A DNA stretch of 64,000 nucleotides, from contig JAEUVU010000007.1 in the NCBI GenBank assembly GCA_016786725.1, forward strand, positions 62,001 to 126,000. The letters are read 5' to 3'. The notes beneath the pieces were generated by a model. It searched no databases. It was not told the origin of the DNA and worked only from the letters and a program-made list of their open reading frames with translations. The DNA comes from Ferruginibacter sp. GTDB taxonomy: Bacteria > Bacteroidota > Bacteroidia > Chitinophagales > Chitinophagaceae. A program made the translations under genes and the position numbers. Numbering within the stretch: position 1 is the stretch's first letter; each line of letters opens with the position of its first letter. Positions 44,220 to 53,493 of this stretch are shown piece by piece.

Positions 44220-47200
44220 TTAAATCTGTTGATCAGCATCTTCTTCTTGCAGGTCGTGCAGTGCTACAGCCAGTTTGTTGTTCTTTACAAAATTGCACCA
44301 ATGGCAATCTTCTTTACCGCATCCGGTGTAAAAATCACGGGTCTGTATCTTGTGCCACACTTCAGTAAGTTGTTGCTTAACCGTTTCTATATCCTGCGGA
44401 TTGATAACGATCTTTTCTTTCCGGTATTCGCCTTTTTTATCAGGCTCAATAAAATCAAATTCGGTGCTGATCACTTTCCATTCCTTCTGTTCGTAATTAT
44501 CAATGAGTATTTTATAAAATACCGCCTGGCGCCAGTAATCGCCACCATTGGGATCTTTGTCGGAAGGTGGTTTCATTTTAGGCAGCGCATTGTCAATATT
44601 ACCGGTCTTGTAATCAACCACATTCACTTCTTTACCTGTAAACTCCAGTTTATCAAGTTTGCCTTTTAGTGGCACGCCGTTTACAACAATGCCTTTGATG
44701 TTGCGTTCCACAGCTACCACTTTATTCCAGTTGTTGATGTATTTAGTGTAATAGTTTCTCAAAACTTCATCTCCATATTCCATGCGGCGCTCAAAAGCTT
44801 CCTGAGTAAAATTCTCCCGGTGTTTGCGCATATACCAGTTAAAATCTTCAACTAAATCTTCTTTGCTAACAAATGTTTCTTTACCGCCCTCCTGCATTTT
44901 TCGGAACAGCTTTTCCAAGGCATAGTGTATGGCGCTGCCAAATTCCAGCGATTCGCTTTTGCCTGAAGGAATGCGGATAAGATTTTTGTAATAAAACCCA
45001 AGCGGGCAATCCAGGTAAGCATTCAGCGCCGTAACATTCATCACAAATTTTTCCAGCAGGGCTGAGATGAAATCTTCTTCTGCCTGTTCAATCTCCGGTG
45101 CCTGTGCAGTAAATTGCAGCAGTTCGTATTCCATTTGCTGCTGTTCTGTAAGCGTTATTTTTTCAACCGGTAAAAGGTGTTCTTCCAAAATTTCGGCAAT
45201 GAACATAGATGGTTCCAGTTCCTTACCATCGTTCTTATATTTTGCAAAAGAGATGTACAGATGTTTTTCTGCACGGGTTAATGCTACATAAAACAAGCGG
45301 CGCAGTTCCTCATCATCTGATGGTTTGGGCATTGATTCAAACATTGTATCCGGAAATTTGTATCCGCCACCCGGTTTGCGTTTCTTCTCCCAAAAGGAAG
45401 CATTGGCACCTGCAAAGAAAACATATTCAAACTCTAAACCTTTGCTGCCATGCGTGGTTAACAGGTTTACGCCTTTGTCGTTGCCCGCCACTTTATTCAT
45501 CGGTAAAGCAATGCCTTCTTTTTGCATCAGGTCGAAAACGCTGATGAGTTCGTTGAGGTTAAGTAACGGATTGCGGCTTGTTTCGTCTTTAATAAAATCG
45601 AATAGCGCAGTTAGCAATTGCATCAATGCAATTTTATCTTCGCTTTGCATAATGCAGGTTAATACACCTGCATTTTGAATGATATGCTCAAACAATTGCT
45701 GCAAAGTGATATTTGATACATCAGCTATCAGTTTTTCCATCATTAAACTGAACTGCTTTAAGCCTTCATGAATGCCGGTATCAAAAAGATCTTTAGGCGG
45801 CTTATTTGCTTTATCGGATAACAATCTCCGGATGGAAAGCTGATCGTCTTTATATTTCAGATTATTCGTTTCAACTGTAAGTTTGGCAATCTCGATAGGC
45901 GGGATGTTGTAAAAATCAAAATGCAGTATTTCAAACAACATTTCATCTCCGCCATAAGAGGTATCGTGTTCTGCATCTAAATAGCGCAGCAATTGAACGA
46001 TCTTGTTTGTGAACGGGTGCGTTAACACATCAATGCTTCTCTTGCTGTAAAATGGAATATTCTTCAGCCTGAAATAAGTGGCCAGTTCTTCTCCGTATTT
46101 ATTTTCTTTATAGATGATGGCAATTTTGCCCGGTTCAACATTTTGTTTTAGAAGATCCGCAACCCGGTTCGTGATATCGGCCATTTCATCTTTGGCGGTA
46201 TTGTACTCATGCAAAACCGGTTTGTTTGTGAGTGTGTTTATTTTGATGTTGGAAGAAAGCAGATCTTTACTCAAGCCATCAACCTGCTTAACCAGTCTTT
46301 CTTCATTTCTGTTGATAAGCGTTTTTGAAATATCCAGAATCGGCTGTGTACTGCGGTAGTTATTTGTGAGCACTACGGTCATCAGATCCCGGGCGTATTG
46401 GTTTGCAAACGTCAGCATATTCTCCACATTTGCTCCCTGGAAGCGGTAAATACTCTGGTCGTCATCACCTACTACAAACACGTTTGGTTTTTCCCAGTAA
46501 TTGATGAGTAATTGAACGAGTTTGTTTTGTGTGCCGCTGGTATCCTGGTATTCATCCACCAGCAGGTATTGAAATTTTTCCTGGTAACCGGCAAGAACAG
46601 TTTTGTTTTCTTCAAAAACTTTTATCACCCAATTGATCATATCATCAAAATCGTACCGGTTCTTTCTCCGCATCAGGTTTTGAAAATTCTCAAATTCATT
46701 TACCGCTGCCCGAAGCTTTTCCATCTTCTCTTTTTCTTCTTCTATCTTATCGGTGCGTACATCGCCCTTTTTAAATTCTTTTACGGCACGTTTGGTAATG
46801 TATTCATCCCGGTTTGGCAAGTCATTTATATAGGCATCAATTTTTTGGTTAATGAACTCCGGCGTCCAGTATTCCCGTTTCATGGCAGAGAATAAATTGC
46901 GGAGGTTATTTATTTCGAAGTAAACATCGCCCCGGTATCTTTTTAAAGGATGACCTTTTGGAAACGCATCAATCAGTTGCTTGAACAATTCAATACTCTC
47001 CAGTTCCGAAACTGCATCCAGCGAATTTTTTTCAAACAGGTTAAGGTTATCCTGTATCACGTCGTTACAAAAAGCATGAAAGGTGTAGATGTTCACCTTG
47101 TATGCATCAGCGCCAATGAGTTGTTGCAAACGCCTGCGCATGGCAATGGTGCCGGCATCGGTGTAAGTAAGGCAAAGAATGTTTTCAGGCAGGGCATCCG

Positions 47201-47375
47201 TATCTAATAATATCTTGCCAATACGTGCAGCAAGGATCTGTGTTTTGCCTGTACCCGGACCGGCGATCACCATCACCGGTCCTTCAATAGTATCAACAGC
47301 ACGGCGCTGCTGCTCATTTAATTTTTGATATTCTTCATCAAATTTTTTCTGCAATATTTCACGGTAATGGCGCAT
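44220..47375 (-). CDS. UvrD/PcrA-type ATP-dependent helicase with C-terminal nuclease domain
   Basis: 1051 residues. Superfamily 1A helicase motifs are complete: Walker A AGPGTGKT (39-46), motif II VDEYQDT (about 270), motif III VGDDDQSIYRFQGA, motif V TTHGSKGLEFEYVFF and motif VI YVALTRAEKHLY. The C-terminus is a PD-(D/E)XK nuclease (VVDYKTGN, about 918). Cysteines at LDCPLGFYY (about 788) and CGKEDCHWC (about 1013) fit an AddB-like iron-sulfur staple. A role in double-strand break processing is likely. Single-subunit helicase-nucleases of this layout are known in several phyla. Confidence 0.92.
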   Translation of the reverse strand: MRHYREILQKKFDEEYQKLNEQQRRAVDTIEGPVMVIAGPGTGKTQILAARIGKILLDTDALPENILCLTYTDAGTIAMRRRLQQLIGADAYKVNIYTFHAFCNDVIQDNLNLFEKNSLDAVSELESIELFKQLIDAFPKGHPLKRYRGDVYFEINNLRNLFSAMKREYWTPEFINQKIDAYINDLPNRDEYITKRAVKEFKKGDVRTDKIEEEKEKMEKLRAAVNEFENFQNLMRRKNRYDFDDMINWVIKVFEENKTVLAGYQEKFQYLLVDEYQDTSGTQNKLVQLLINYWEKPNVFVVGDDDQSIYRFQGANVENMLTFANQYARDLMTVVLTNNYRSTQPILDISKTLINRNEERLVKQVDGLSKDLLSSNIKINTLTNKPVLHEYNTAKDEMADITNRVADLLKQNVEPGKIAIIYKENKYGEELATYFRLKNIPFYSKRSIDVLTHPFTNKIVQLLRYLDAEHDTSYGGDEMLFEILHFDFYNIPPIEIAKLTVETNNLKYKDDQLSIRRLLSDKANKPPKDLFDTGIHEGLKQFSLMMEKLIADVSNITLQQLFEHIIQNAGVLTCIMQSEDKIALMQLLTALFDFIKDETSRNPLLNLNELISVFDLMQKEGIALPMNKVAGNDKGVNLLTTHGSKGLEFEYVFFAGANASFWEKKRKPGGGYKFPDTMFESMPKPSDDEELRRLFYVALTRAEKHLYISFAKYKNDGKELEPSMFIAEILEEHLLPVEKITLTEQQQMEYELLQFTAQAPEIEQAEEDFISALLEKFVMNVTALNAYLDCPLGFYYKNLIRIPSGKSESLEFGSAIHYALEKLFRKMQEGGKETFVSKEDLVEDFNWYMRKHRENFTQEAFERRMEYGDEVLRNYYTKYINNWNKVVAVERNIKGIVVNGVPLKGKLDKLEFTGKEVNVVDYKTGNIDNALPKMKPPSDKDPNGGDYWRQAVFYKILIDNYEQKEWKVISTEFDFIEPDKKGEYRKEKIVINPQDIETVKQQLTEVWHKIQTRDFYTGCGKEDCHWCNFVKNNKLAVALHDLQEEDADQQI

Positions 47376-47453
47376 GAACCAAAGATAATGGTTAGCCTAT
47401 ATTTGTTATGCTTTTTTACCGAACAAAAAGAAGCGGTAAATGTTATAAGGGCT

Positions 47454-47590
47454 ATGAGTAAAGTTTATTCTTTTAAAACCGTTCAAAAAATACCGATCAG
47501 CCTTGATAAAGCCTGGGATTTTTTCAGCAACCCGGCCAATCTTGCCCACATTACTCCGGGTAATATGGGGTTCAAAACCATTTCAAAATA
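47454..47590 (+). pseudogene. SRPBCC-family gene, 5' part, split by a transposon
   Basis: From the ATG at 47454 the frame reads MSKVYSFKTVQKIPISLDKA and on through FFSNPANLAHITPGNMGF, the start of a ligand-binding START-like protein. It then meets the transposon after TCAAAATA (47583-47590), where a stop TAG spans the junction, giving 45 residues. The rest of the gene lies at 52164-52500 in frame. Joined, they give about 157 residues. It is divergent from the helicase gene. Confidence 0.88.
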
Positions 47591-47671
47591 GGCAACGATA
47601 TACAATTTTACACCAAAAGATTTGGTAGTATGAAATATTGAGCATATCTTTACACCACAAAAGCAAACGAT

Positions 47672-48589
47672 ATGTTACCAGAGTTTAAAAGCATTTTTGA
47701 TTTACTGAAAGCATTTCCAACAGAACAAAGCTGTATCAACCACCTTGAAAACCTTAGCTGGGGCGGCAATCCCGTATCTCCCTTTGATGCCAGTTCTAAA
47801 GTTTACAAATGTGCAGGTAACAAATACAAGTGTAAAAACACCGGTAAATACTTCAATGTACGTACAGGTACAATCTTCGATAATACCAAAATCCCTTTAC
47901 AGAAATGGTTCCTGGCTTTATATGTTTTCAGTTCACACAAAAAAGGCATTAGCAGCCACCAGTTAGCAAAAGATATTAGTGTGACACAAAAGAGTGCTTG
48001 GTTCCTTTTACACAGGTTGCGTTATGCTTTTGACCATCCTAATTTTAAAGCTGCTGTGGGTAATATAGTTGAGATTGACGAATGTGGAATTGGTGGCCAG
48101 TCTTATTACAAACATGCTAACAAAAAAACAAGGAACGAGGACGGTGCTACTATCTCAAACAAAGCATCTGTAATGGGTTTCAGAGAAAGGGGCGGTAATG
48201 TAAAAGCAATGGTTATACCTGACAGGAACAAAGACACATTGCTACCTGTTGTTTATGATAATGTAAAACCAAACAGTATTTTAATGACGGATGAACTGGT
48301 AGCTTATCAGGCTTTAAAAGCAGATTTCAAACATTATTCTGTTAACCACAGCGCAAAGCAATACGTTAACCACATGGCACACACAAACGGTATAGAAAAC
48401 TTTTGGAGCCATTTAAAAAGAGGTATTGACGGTATATATCATCAGATCAGCAAATGGCATTTACAGTCATATATCAATGAATTTACTTTAAGGTTCAACA
48501 CCAGAGATTATAACACACAAGGCAGATTTGATTTAATTTTGTCTGCGGTTTCAAATAAAAGATTAACTTATCAGGAATTAATAAAGTAA
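47672..48589 (+). CDS. IS1595-family transposase
   Basis: 305 residues. It has an N-terminal zinc-ribbon-like part with CAGNKYKC and CKNTGKYF, then an HTH (QLAKDISVTQKSAWFLLHRL). The catalytic ISXO2-like domain shows VEIDECGIGG, LMTDELVAYQ and THTNGIENFWSHLKRG, the usual D, D and Asn/Glu/Lys region. The frame is intact, so the element may still be active. Its stop overlaps the KilA-N start (TAATG). Confidence 0.95.
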   Translation: MLPEFKSIFDLLKAFPTEQSCINHLENLSWGGNPVSPFDASSKVYKCAGNKYKCKNTGKYFNVRTGTIFDNTKIPLQKWFLALYVFSSHKKGISSHQLAKDISVTQKSAWFLLHRLRYAFDHPNFKAAVGNIVEIDECGIGGQSYYKHANKKTRNEDGATISNKASVMGFRERGGNVKAMVIPDRNKDTLLPVVYDNVKPNSILMTDELVAYQALKADFKHYSVNHSAKQYVNHMAHTNGIENFWSHLKRGIDGIYHQISKWHLQSYINEFTLRFNTRDYNTQGRFDLILSAVSNKRLTYQELIK

Positions 48590-49521
48590 TGAGCAAAATA
48601 AAGGTACAGGGTACGGAAATCAACATAATTAGTTTACAGGAGGGGGATTTTATTTCACTGACTAACATGGTTGCAAATCAGGAGGATGGCTCAAAACTGA
48701 TTGAGAAATGGCTCACTAATAAAAACACAATAGAGTTTTTGGGTATATGGGAACAGTTGAATAACAAGAGTTTCAATTCCCCCGAATTCGGGGGAATTAT
48801 GAATGAAGCGGGAACAAACCGTTTCTATATGTCTGTAAAGCAATGGGTATCAAGAACAAACGCAATCGGTATTACTGCAAGAACAGGCAGCCAGGGGGGC
48901 ACGTATGCTCACAGGGATATAGCCTTTAATTTCGGCCTGTATATAAGCCCTGTATTTAACCTGATACTTATAAAAGAGTTTCAAAGGTTAAAAGAAATCG
49001 AAAGCAACCAGTATGGCATAGAATGGAATGTTAAACGTGTTTTGAGCAAGGCTAACTATCAAATACACACGAACGCAGTTAAGAACTATATAGTACCTAA
49101 AGCCGGATATGCACAAGCAAAGGAATGGCTTTTATATGCAGATGAAGCAGACTTGTTGAACATTGTTTTATTTGGATGTACTGCCAAACAATGGCGTGAT
49201 TCAAACCCACAAAGGGTTTTAAATGGGGAGAATATCAGGGATATGGCGAGTATAAACGAACTTGCTATTTTATCAAACCTTGAGAGCCTGAATTCAATTT
49301 TAATAAAAAACGGATTACCAAAAAGGGATAGGTTCAAAATCTTAAAGGAAACTGTGATAGACCAAAAGAGAACATTGGATTCTATGGATATTGTAAAAAC
49401 TATTAAAAAGGAAAGTGATACTACGTTTATAGACCATCAAAAAAATAATACAGAAAACAGCACCTTTGACCAGAAATTAAAGGGCTTGTTAAATGTCCCG
49501 CCGCCCAAAAAAGATAAATGA
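48589..49521 (+). CDS. KilA-N domain protein
   Basis: 310 residues. The KilA-N DNA-binding domain occupies about residues 5-115 (FISLTNMVANQEDGSKLIEKW, then GTYAHRDIAFNFGLYISPVF). The remaining 190 residues are helical with AKEWLLYADEADLLNIVLFG and conserved-looking LNGENIRDMASI. It is directly coupled to the transposase. Such KilA-N proteins are often phage or mobile-element regulators. Here it could control transposition or passenger expression. Confidence 0.9.
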   Translation: MSKIKVQGTEINIISLQEGDFISLTNMVANQEDGSKLIEKWLTNKNTIEFLGIWEQLNNKSFNSPEFGGIMNEAGTNRFYMSVKQWVSRTNAIGITARTGSQGGTYAHRDIAFNFGLYISPVFNLILIKEFQRLKEIESNQYGIEWNVKRVLSKANYQIHTNAVKNYIVPKAGYAQAKEWLLYADEADLLNIVLFGCTAKQWRDSNPQRVLNGENIRDMASINELAILSNLESLNSILIKNGLPKRDRFKILKETVIDQKRTLDSMDIVKTIKKESDTTFIDHQKNNTENSTFDQKLKGLLNVPPPKKDK

Positions 49522-49737
49522 CCGAAAATTATAAAATCTAAAATTTTTAGCTATTTTTACTAAAAGAAAAGAGTAGCTGCGAACTACCCTTTTCCTTAAA
49601 TATTTTACACCCACCTAATAATTTGTCATTCTTGTTGCCAAACAAATAACATGACAAAGGTAATTCTATTGCCTAATTATTGCAAGAAAATTGTAACAAA
49701 AAAATTGCAATAGTACTTTTTTAACGCTAATCATAAA
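49522..49737 (+). promoter_or_regulatory. Hairpin and possible operator before the restriction-modification genes
   Basis: A hairpin AAAAGAGTAG / CTACCCTTTT at about 49565-49592 may terminate the transposase-KilA-N transcript. Nearer to the following gene, ATTGCAAG and TTGCAAT lie as an inverted pair (about 49678-49712) with ATTGTAAC between, in a position for a promoter or operator. Confidence 0.4.
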
Positions 49738-49929
49738 ATGCTTACTGACGATTCGATAATGAAATTTGGTAAGTACAAGGGCAGGAAATTGATAGAATTA
49801 CCTACTGGGTACTTAGTTGGCATTTATGACAGGGGCATAGCCAAGGGAGAACTAAAAAAATACATTGAGGAAACTGTACCGTATATGAACCCTAAGTATA
49901 ACAAGCCTAAAACCGAAACCAAACTATAA
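49738..49929 (+). CDS. DUF3820-like small protein
   Basis: 63 residues. It carries the pattern MKFGKYKGRKLIELPTGYL, as in DUF3820 (putative quorum-sensing-regulated virulence factor family), whose members are short and of unknown role. It begins 12 bp before the methyltransferase and could be a control element of the restriction-modification pair. It is unlike known C proteins, which contain an HTH. Confidence 0.65.
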   Translation: MLTDDSIMKFGKYKGRKLIELPTGYLVGIYDRGIAKGELKKYIEETVPYMNPKYNKPKTETKL

Positions 49930-49941
49930 ACCAACCTTAAC

Positions 49942-51051
49942 ATGAAAAAACAATTTTCTGTCATCGAACTTTTTGCAGGGGCAGGGGGCCTGGCGCTGGG
50001 ATTGGAAGCAGCAGGGATTAAGTGTGTCGCACTTAATGAAATAAACCATTGGGCAGCGGAAACATTAAGGAAAAACCGCCCCAAGTGGAACGTTATTGAA
50101 AACGACATAAAAAATGTTTCCTTCGCTGAATATAAAGGCAAGGTCGATATTGTTACTGGTGGTTTCCCATGCCAGGCTTTTAGTTATGCAGGTAAGAAAT
50201 TAGGCTTTCAGGATGCAAGGGGTACTATGTTTTATGAGTTCGCCAGGATCGTAAATGAAACACGCCCTAAGATATGTATTGGTGAAAATGTAAGGGGTTT
50301 GCTGAACCACGATAAAGGGAAAACTTTGGCCGGTATGATTTCGATTTTGGATGAACTTGGTTACCATGTATTAACCCCACAGGTTTTAAAAGCAGTTAAT
50401 TTTAAAGTACCACAAAAAAGGGAAAGGCTGGTTATTGTAGGTATAAGGAAAGATATTGAAGGGGAGTTTAACTATCCAAAGCCAGACTTAAAAAATACAT
50501 ACACATTAAAAGATGCACTAAAAAAAGGCAGGCTTTACCCTGTTGATGTACCAGCATCTTACGCACCGAAATATCCTAAGAGAAAAAAAGAAATTTTAGA
50601 TATGGTCCCTCCTGGTGGCTATTGGAGGGATTTGCCAATTGAGGTGCAGAAAGAATATATGTTGCAGAGCTTTTACTTAACTGGCGGAAAGACAGGTATT
50701 GCCCGTAGGATTTCATGGGATGAACCTTCCCTGACATTAACATGCAGCCCTGCACAAAAGCAGACAGAAAGATGCCACCCAGACGAAACAAGGCCATTTA
50801 CAATACGTGAGTATGCAAGGATACAAACGTTCCCAGACAATTGGGAGTTTGCCGGTTCAAGTACAGAGCAATATAAACAGATTGGTAATGCAGTACCTGT
50901 AAACCTTGGAAAGGCTATTGGTACATCGGTTGTAAAATTTTTGGAAACATGCAAGGTTAGGCCAAACAAAAAATTACCTGCTGTAAAAAATATTAAATCA
51001 ATAATACCATCGGTAAACAGGGGGTCAATACAAACCTCAATTGCAATCTAA
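49942..51051 (+). CDS. DNA (cytosine-5-)-methyltransferase
   Basis: 369 residues with the C5 motifs in order: I IELFAGAGGLALGLE, IV GGFPCQAFSYAG (catalytic C77), VI ENVRGLL, VIII PQKRERLVIVG and X GNAVPVNLGKAIG. The variable region between VIII and IX (about 190-270) should set specificity. Its position before an Eco47II-like endonuclease makes GGNCC the likely target, inferred from the partner only. Confidence 0.95.
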   Translation: MKKQFSVIELFAGAGGLALGLEAAGIKCVALNEINHWAAETLRKNRPKWNVIENDIKNVSFAEYKGKVDIVTGGFPCQAFSYAGKKLGFQDARGTMFYEFARIVNETRPKICIGENVRGLLNHDKGKTLAGMISILDELGYHVLTPQVLKAVNFKVPQKRERLVIVGIRKDIEGEFNYPKPDLKNTYTLKDALKKGRLYPVDVPASYAPKYPKRKKEILDMVPPGGYWRDLPIEVQKEYMLQSFYLTGGKTGIARRISWDEPSLTLTCSPAQKQTERCHPDETRPFTIREYARIQTFPDNWEFAGSSTEQYKQIGNAVPVNLGKAIGTSVVKFLETCKVRPNKKLPAVKNIKSIIPSVNRGSIQTSIAI

Positions 51052-51061
51052 AATATAATTA

Positions 51062-51760
51062 ATGCCAAGACTTAACTGGATTTCGGATGAAGATTTAAGA
51101 AATGCCGTAGGAAGCCTTTTAGCAACTGCACAGGAAGCCCAAAGGCTTGCAGTTGATGAATTTGGCCGTAATGTTGTTGACCCCTTTTCTGCAATATTTG
51201 AAATGGCTGGGTTTAATATGGATTTTGATACTTGGCTAAAATCTGAACAGGCACGGCAAGCACAAAAGACATTGCAAAATTTTATTGGTGGTTTTCACCA
51301 AATAGTATTAGGCCATTGCCCCGGCTGGACAAATATGAATGTTGGTGGATTGATTGACTTACTCCATACAGACAAAAAAATAATTGCAGAAGTTAAGAAT
51401 AAACATAACACAGTTTCCGGTGGCAAACTTTCTGGTGTATATTCTGGGTTAGAAAATTTAGTAATGGACAAGGCCAGTATTTATAAAGGTTACACAGCCT
51501 ATTTTGTTCAAATTATCCCACCAAGTACAGATCGTTATAATAGGCCATTTACCCCTTCTGATCCAGAGAAAGGACAAAGGCAACCAGAAAATGAGTTAAT
51601 AAGGATAATAGACGGGGCTAATTTTTATGCACTTGCAACGGGCAGCGAAACAGCAATATATGACCTGCATGATGCAGTACCGGATTTCATCCAAGAATTA
51701 ACAGGAACAAAACTTGATAAGGAACGGTTGAAGGGTATTCTAACAATGGCTTATGGGTAA
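51062..51760 (+). CDS. Eco47II-type restriction endonuclease
   Basis: 232 residues, matching the Eco47II family in length and layout. A PD-(D/E)XK site is visible: D99 in GGLIDLLHTDKK followed by E110 and K112 in IIAEVKNKHN. Family members such as Eco47II and Sau96I relatives cut GGNCC. The start lies 10 bp after the methyltransferase stop, so the pair is cotranscribed. Confidence 0.9.
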   Translation: MPRLNWISDEDLRNAVGSLLATAQEAQRLAVDEFGRNVVDPFSAIFEMAGFNMDFDTWLKSEQARQAQKTLQNFIGGFHQIVLGHCPGWTNMNVGGLIDLLHTDKKIIAEVKNKHNTVSGGKLSGVYSGLENLVMDKASIYKGYTAYFVQIIPPSTDRYNRPFTPSDPEKGQRQPENELIRIIDGANFYALATGSETAIYDLHDAVPDFIQELTGTKLDKERLKGILTMAYG

Positions 51761-51762
51761 AA

Positions 51763-51900
51763 CTATTTTGCCTTACTGCTTTTGTCAAATACTACAAGCA
51801 ATACCAGTATAATTACAGCCGATAAGCCAAAGATATAAAGCACCAGGGTCGGGTGCAGTTCCTTCCATGTATCCTGATTGCATTTTTGAAGTTACAAAAA
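51763..51900 (-). pseudogene. Possible remnant of a membrane-protein C-terminus
   Basis: A minus-strand frame ending at 51763 reads QDTWKELHPTLVLYIFGLSA and continues hydrophobically to DKSSKAK. It has no ATG start and the frame closes upstream with TAA. It looks like a membrane-helix tail cut off by an earlier rearrangement within the transposon. It could also be chance. Confidence 0.3.
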
Positions 51901-52163
51901 ATGTTTATCTTTATATCCTTATAAGCCCGTTTTCGAGCGTTTGTCCTATGGTACAGCACGGCTGAGAAATACATTAGGCAGCTTATATTTTACGTTCTTT
52001 CTCTCTAATGATTACAGCGTTGATGCAACTACCGGCATCCCCCTATTTTAGAAATAGGGGTGGATATTATTATATCAAATAGCTGTTTTCAAATCTACTT
52101 TTTCATTCAACATCGGTGCTTTATGCGGTCAAGTGTAAACAGGTATATCATTGCCTCAAAATA

Positions 52164-52500
52164 TCATGGAGATATTATGTATGCCGGACAAGTTATCGAA
52201 TATAAAGTGAGTCCGGTTTTAGGCATTCCTTTTTACTGGATGACGGAAATAACACATGTAGGTGACAAAAAATATTTTGTGGACGAACAGCGCTTTGGCC
52301 CTTACAGCATGTGGCATCACCAGCATCATTTTAAAGAAATTGAAGGCGGGGTGGAAATGACGGACATTGTACATTACAAAGTGCCGCTGTGGTTTTTGGG
52401 AGATATTGCCAATGCTTTATTTGTAAAAAAACAGTTGCAGCAGATATTTGATTACAGGTTTAAGAAAGTGGAGGAACTGTTCGGAACGTTTAACGTTTAA
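52164..52500 (+). pseudogene. SRPBCC-family gene, 3' part
   Basis: In frame with the 5' part at 47454, it continues YHGDIMYAGQVIEYKVSPV, YWMTEITHVGDKKYFVDEQ and the His-rich MWHHQHHF, up to a stop at 52500. An apparent upstream extension (from 52060) is transposon sequence. It is not expected to be translated from its own start. Confidence 0.88.
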
Positions 52501-52568
52501 TTCGTTTAAGGGTTTAAGTCGCTTTTGAGATGCACACCAACCTTTAAACCATTCAACCTTTAAACGTC

Positions 52569-53225
52569 CTACCCCGGCATCCTCGTAATATACTTCTCTA
52601 TCTGCTTTATCTGATCAACGATCTGCGGCGTAGTTGGTTTAAAACCTTTTGCTTTTCTAAAGTAATCTTTTGCAGCCCTGAATTCTCTTTTGTTCATCAT
52701 GATAGAACAAAGCTGTAAATAAGCAGCAGCATTGTTTTCATTATCAGGCAAGCCTGCACGGATGGCCTGGCGAATGAGGCTTTCGGCTTGTTTAATATCT
52801 CCCTTCTGCATCATGAGCATACCCAGTTGCAGTTTGTTTGGCCCTTCGGCCTGTTTGGTTAAAGCGCCGCCACCCAGGGCCAGGCTTTTTTTCATGTTCT
52901 TTTCTGCACTGTCGTAATTCTGTTCAACCATATCGAGGTTGCCTTTGATGGTGTAGTAAACTGAACGAACCGGTTTGATAAGGATACCGGGGAACCAGAT
53001 AGAGTTCACCACTTTTTTAGCGCCTTCCATATCACCCTCTTCCATATAAGATTGTATGAGCCTCATGGGCCCGAAAAGAAAATGGCCAACAATGGCTATT
53101 ACAGCAATAAGATATAATGCAAAAGAAGGCCAGAAACCGGCCTGCATATTGGTAAAGATGGCAAGGCCCAGTAAAACAATGCCAATCCATAAACGGTATT
53201 TGATAAGAACATTCAACCACTTCAT
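52569..53225 (-). CDS. Membrane-anchored TPR protein
   Basis: 218 residues. Two hydrophobic helices at the N-terminus (about 12-28 and 31-52) are followed by TPR-like helices (MEEGDMEGAKKVV, YDSAEKNMKKSLALGG, GDIKQAESLIRQAI, FRAAKDYFRKAK). It probably serves as a membrane-bound scaffold. Its function is not known. AT-rich inverted words (TTTAAACC and GGTTTAA types) fill 52501-52566, between it and the converging SRPBCC fragment. Confidence 0.75.
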   Translation of the reverse strand: MKWLNVLIKYRLWIGIVLLGLAIFTNMQAGFWPSFALYLIAVIAIVGHFLFGPMRLIQSYMEEGDMEGAKKVVNSIWFPGILIKPVRSVYYTIKGNLDMVEQNYDSAEKNMKKSLALGGGALTKQAEGPNKLQLGMLMMQKGDIKQAESLIRQAIRAGLPDNENNAAAYLQLCSIMMNKREFRAAKDYFRKAKGFKPTTPQIVDQIKQIEKYITRMPG

Positions 53226-53493
53226 GATCTTGTAAATTTTAGGAGGGCAAAGATAGGGTTTACAAACAAAAGCCGGAATTGTCTCTTAAAACAATTATTT
53301 CAGTCTCAAAAATGATAACTGCAAACGGTTGCAGCCATTTATGATTAGCCTGTAACTTATCCAAAATGCAGATTGGTATATTGTTTGATTAAGTTATCGA
53401 AGCCACCCTTGCTGCTTTTATTGCGTTATATAATAAAAAATGGTTGTTGTAACATCAATATATAACATATCTTAAGCGCTTAAAATAAACTGC

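Larger units (their letters stand above)
47591..52155 (+). mobile_element. IS1595-family transposon with restriction-modification passengers
   Basis: 4,565 bp bounded by imperfect inverted repeats of about 24 bp (left starts GGCAACGATATAC, right, read inward, GGCAATGATATAC). A perfect 8-bp target duplication TCAAAATA lies at 47583-47590 and 52156-52163. An 8-bp duplication and termini starting GG are characteristic of IS1595. The order inside is transposase, KilA-N protein, DUF3820-like protein, cytosine methyltransferase and Eco47II-type endonuclease. It sits in an SRPBCC gene whose frame would be restored by clean excision. Confidence 0.92.
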
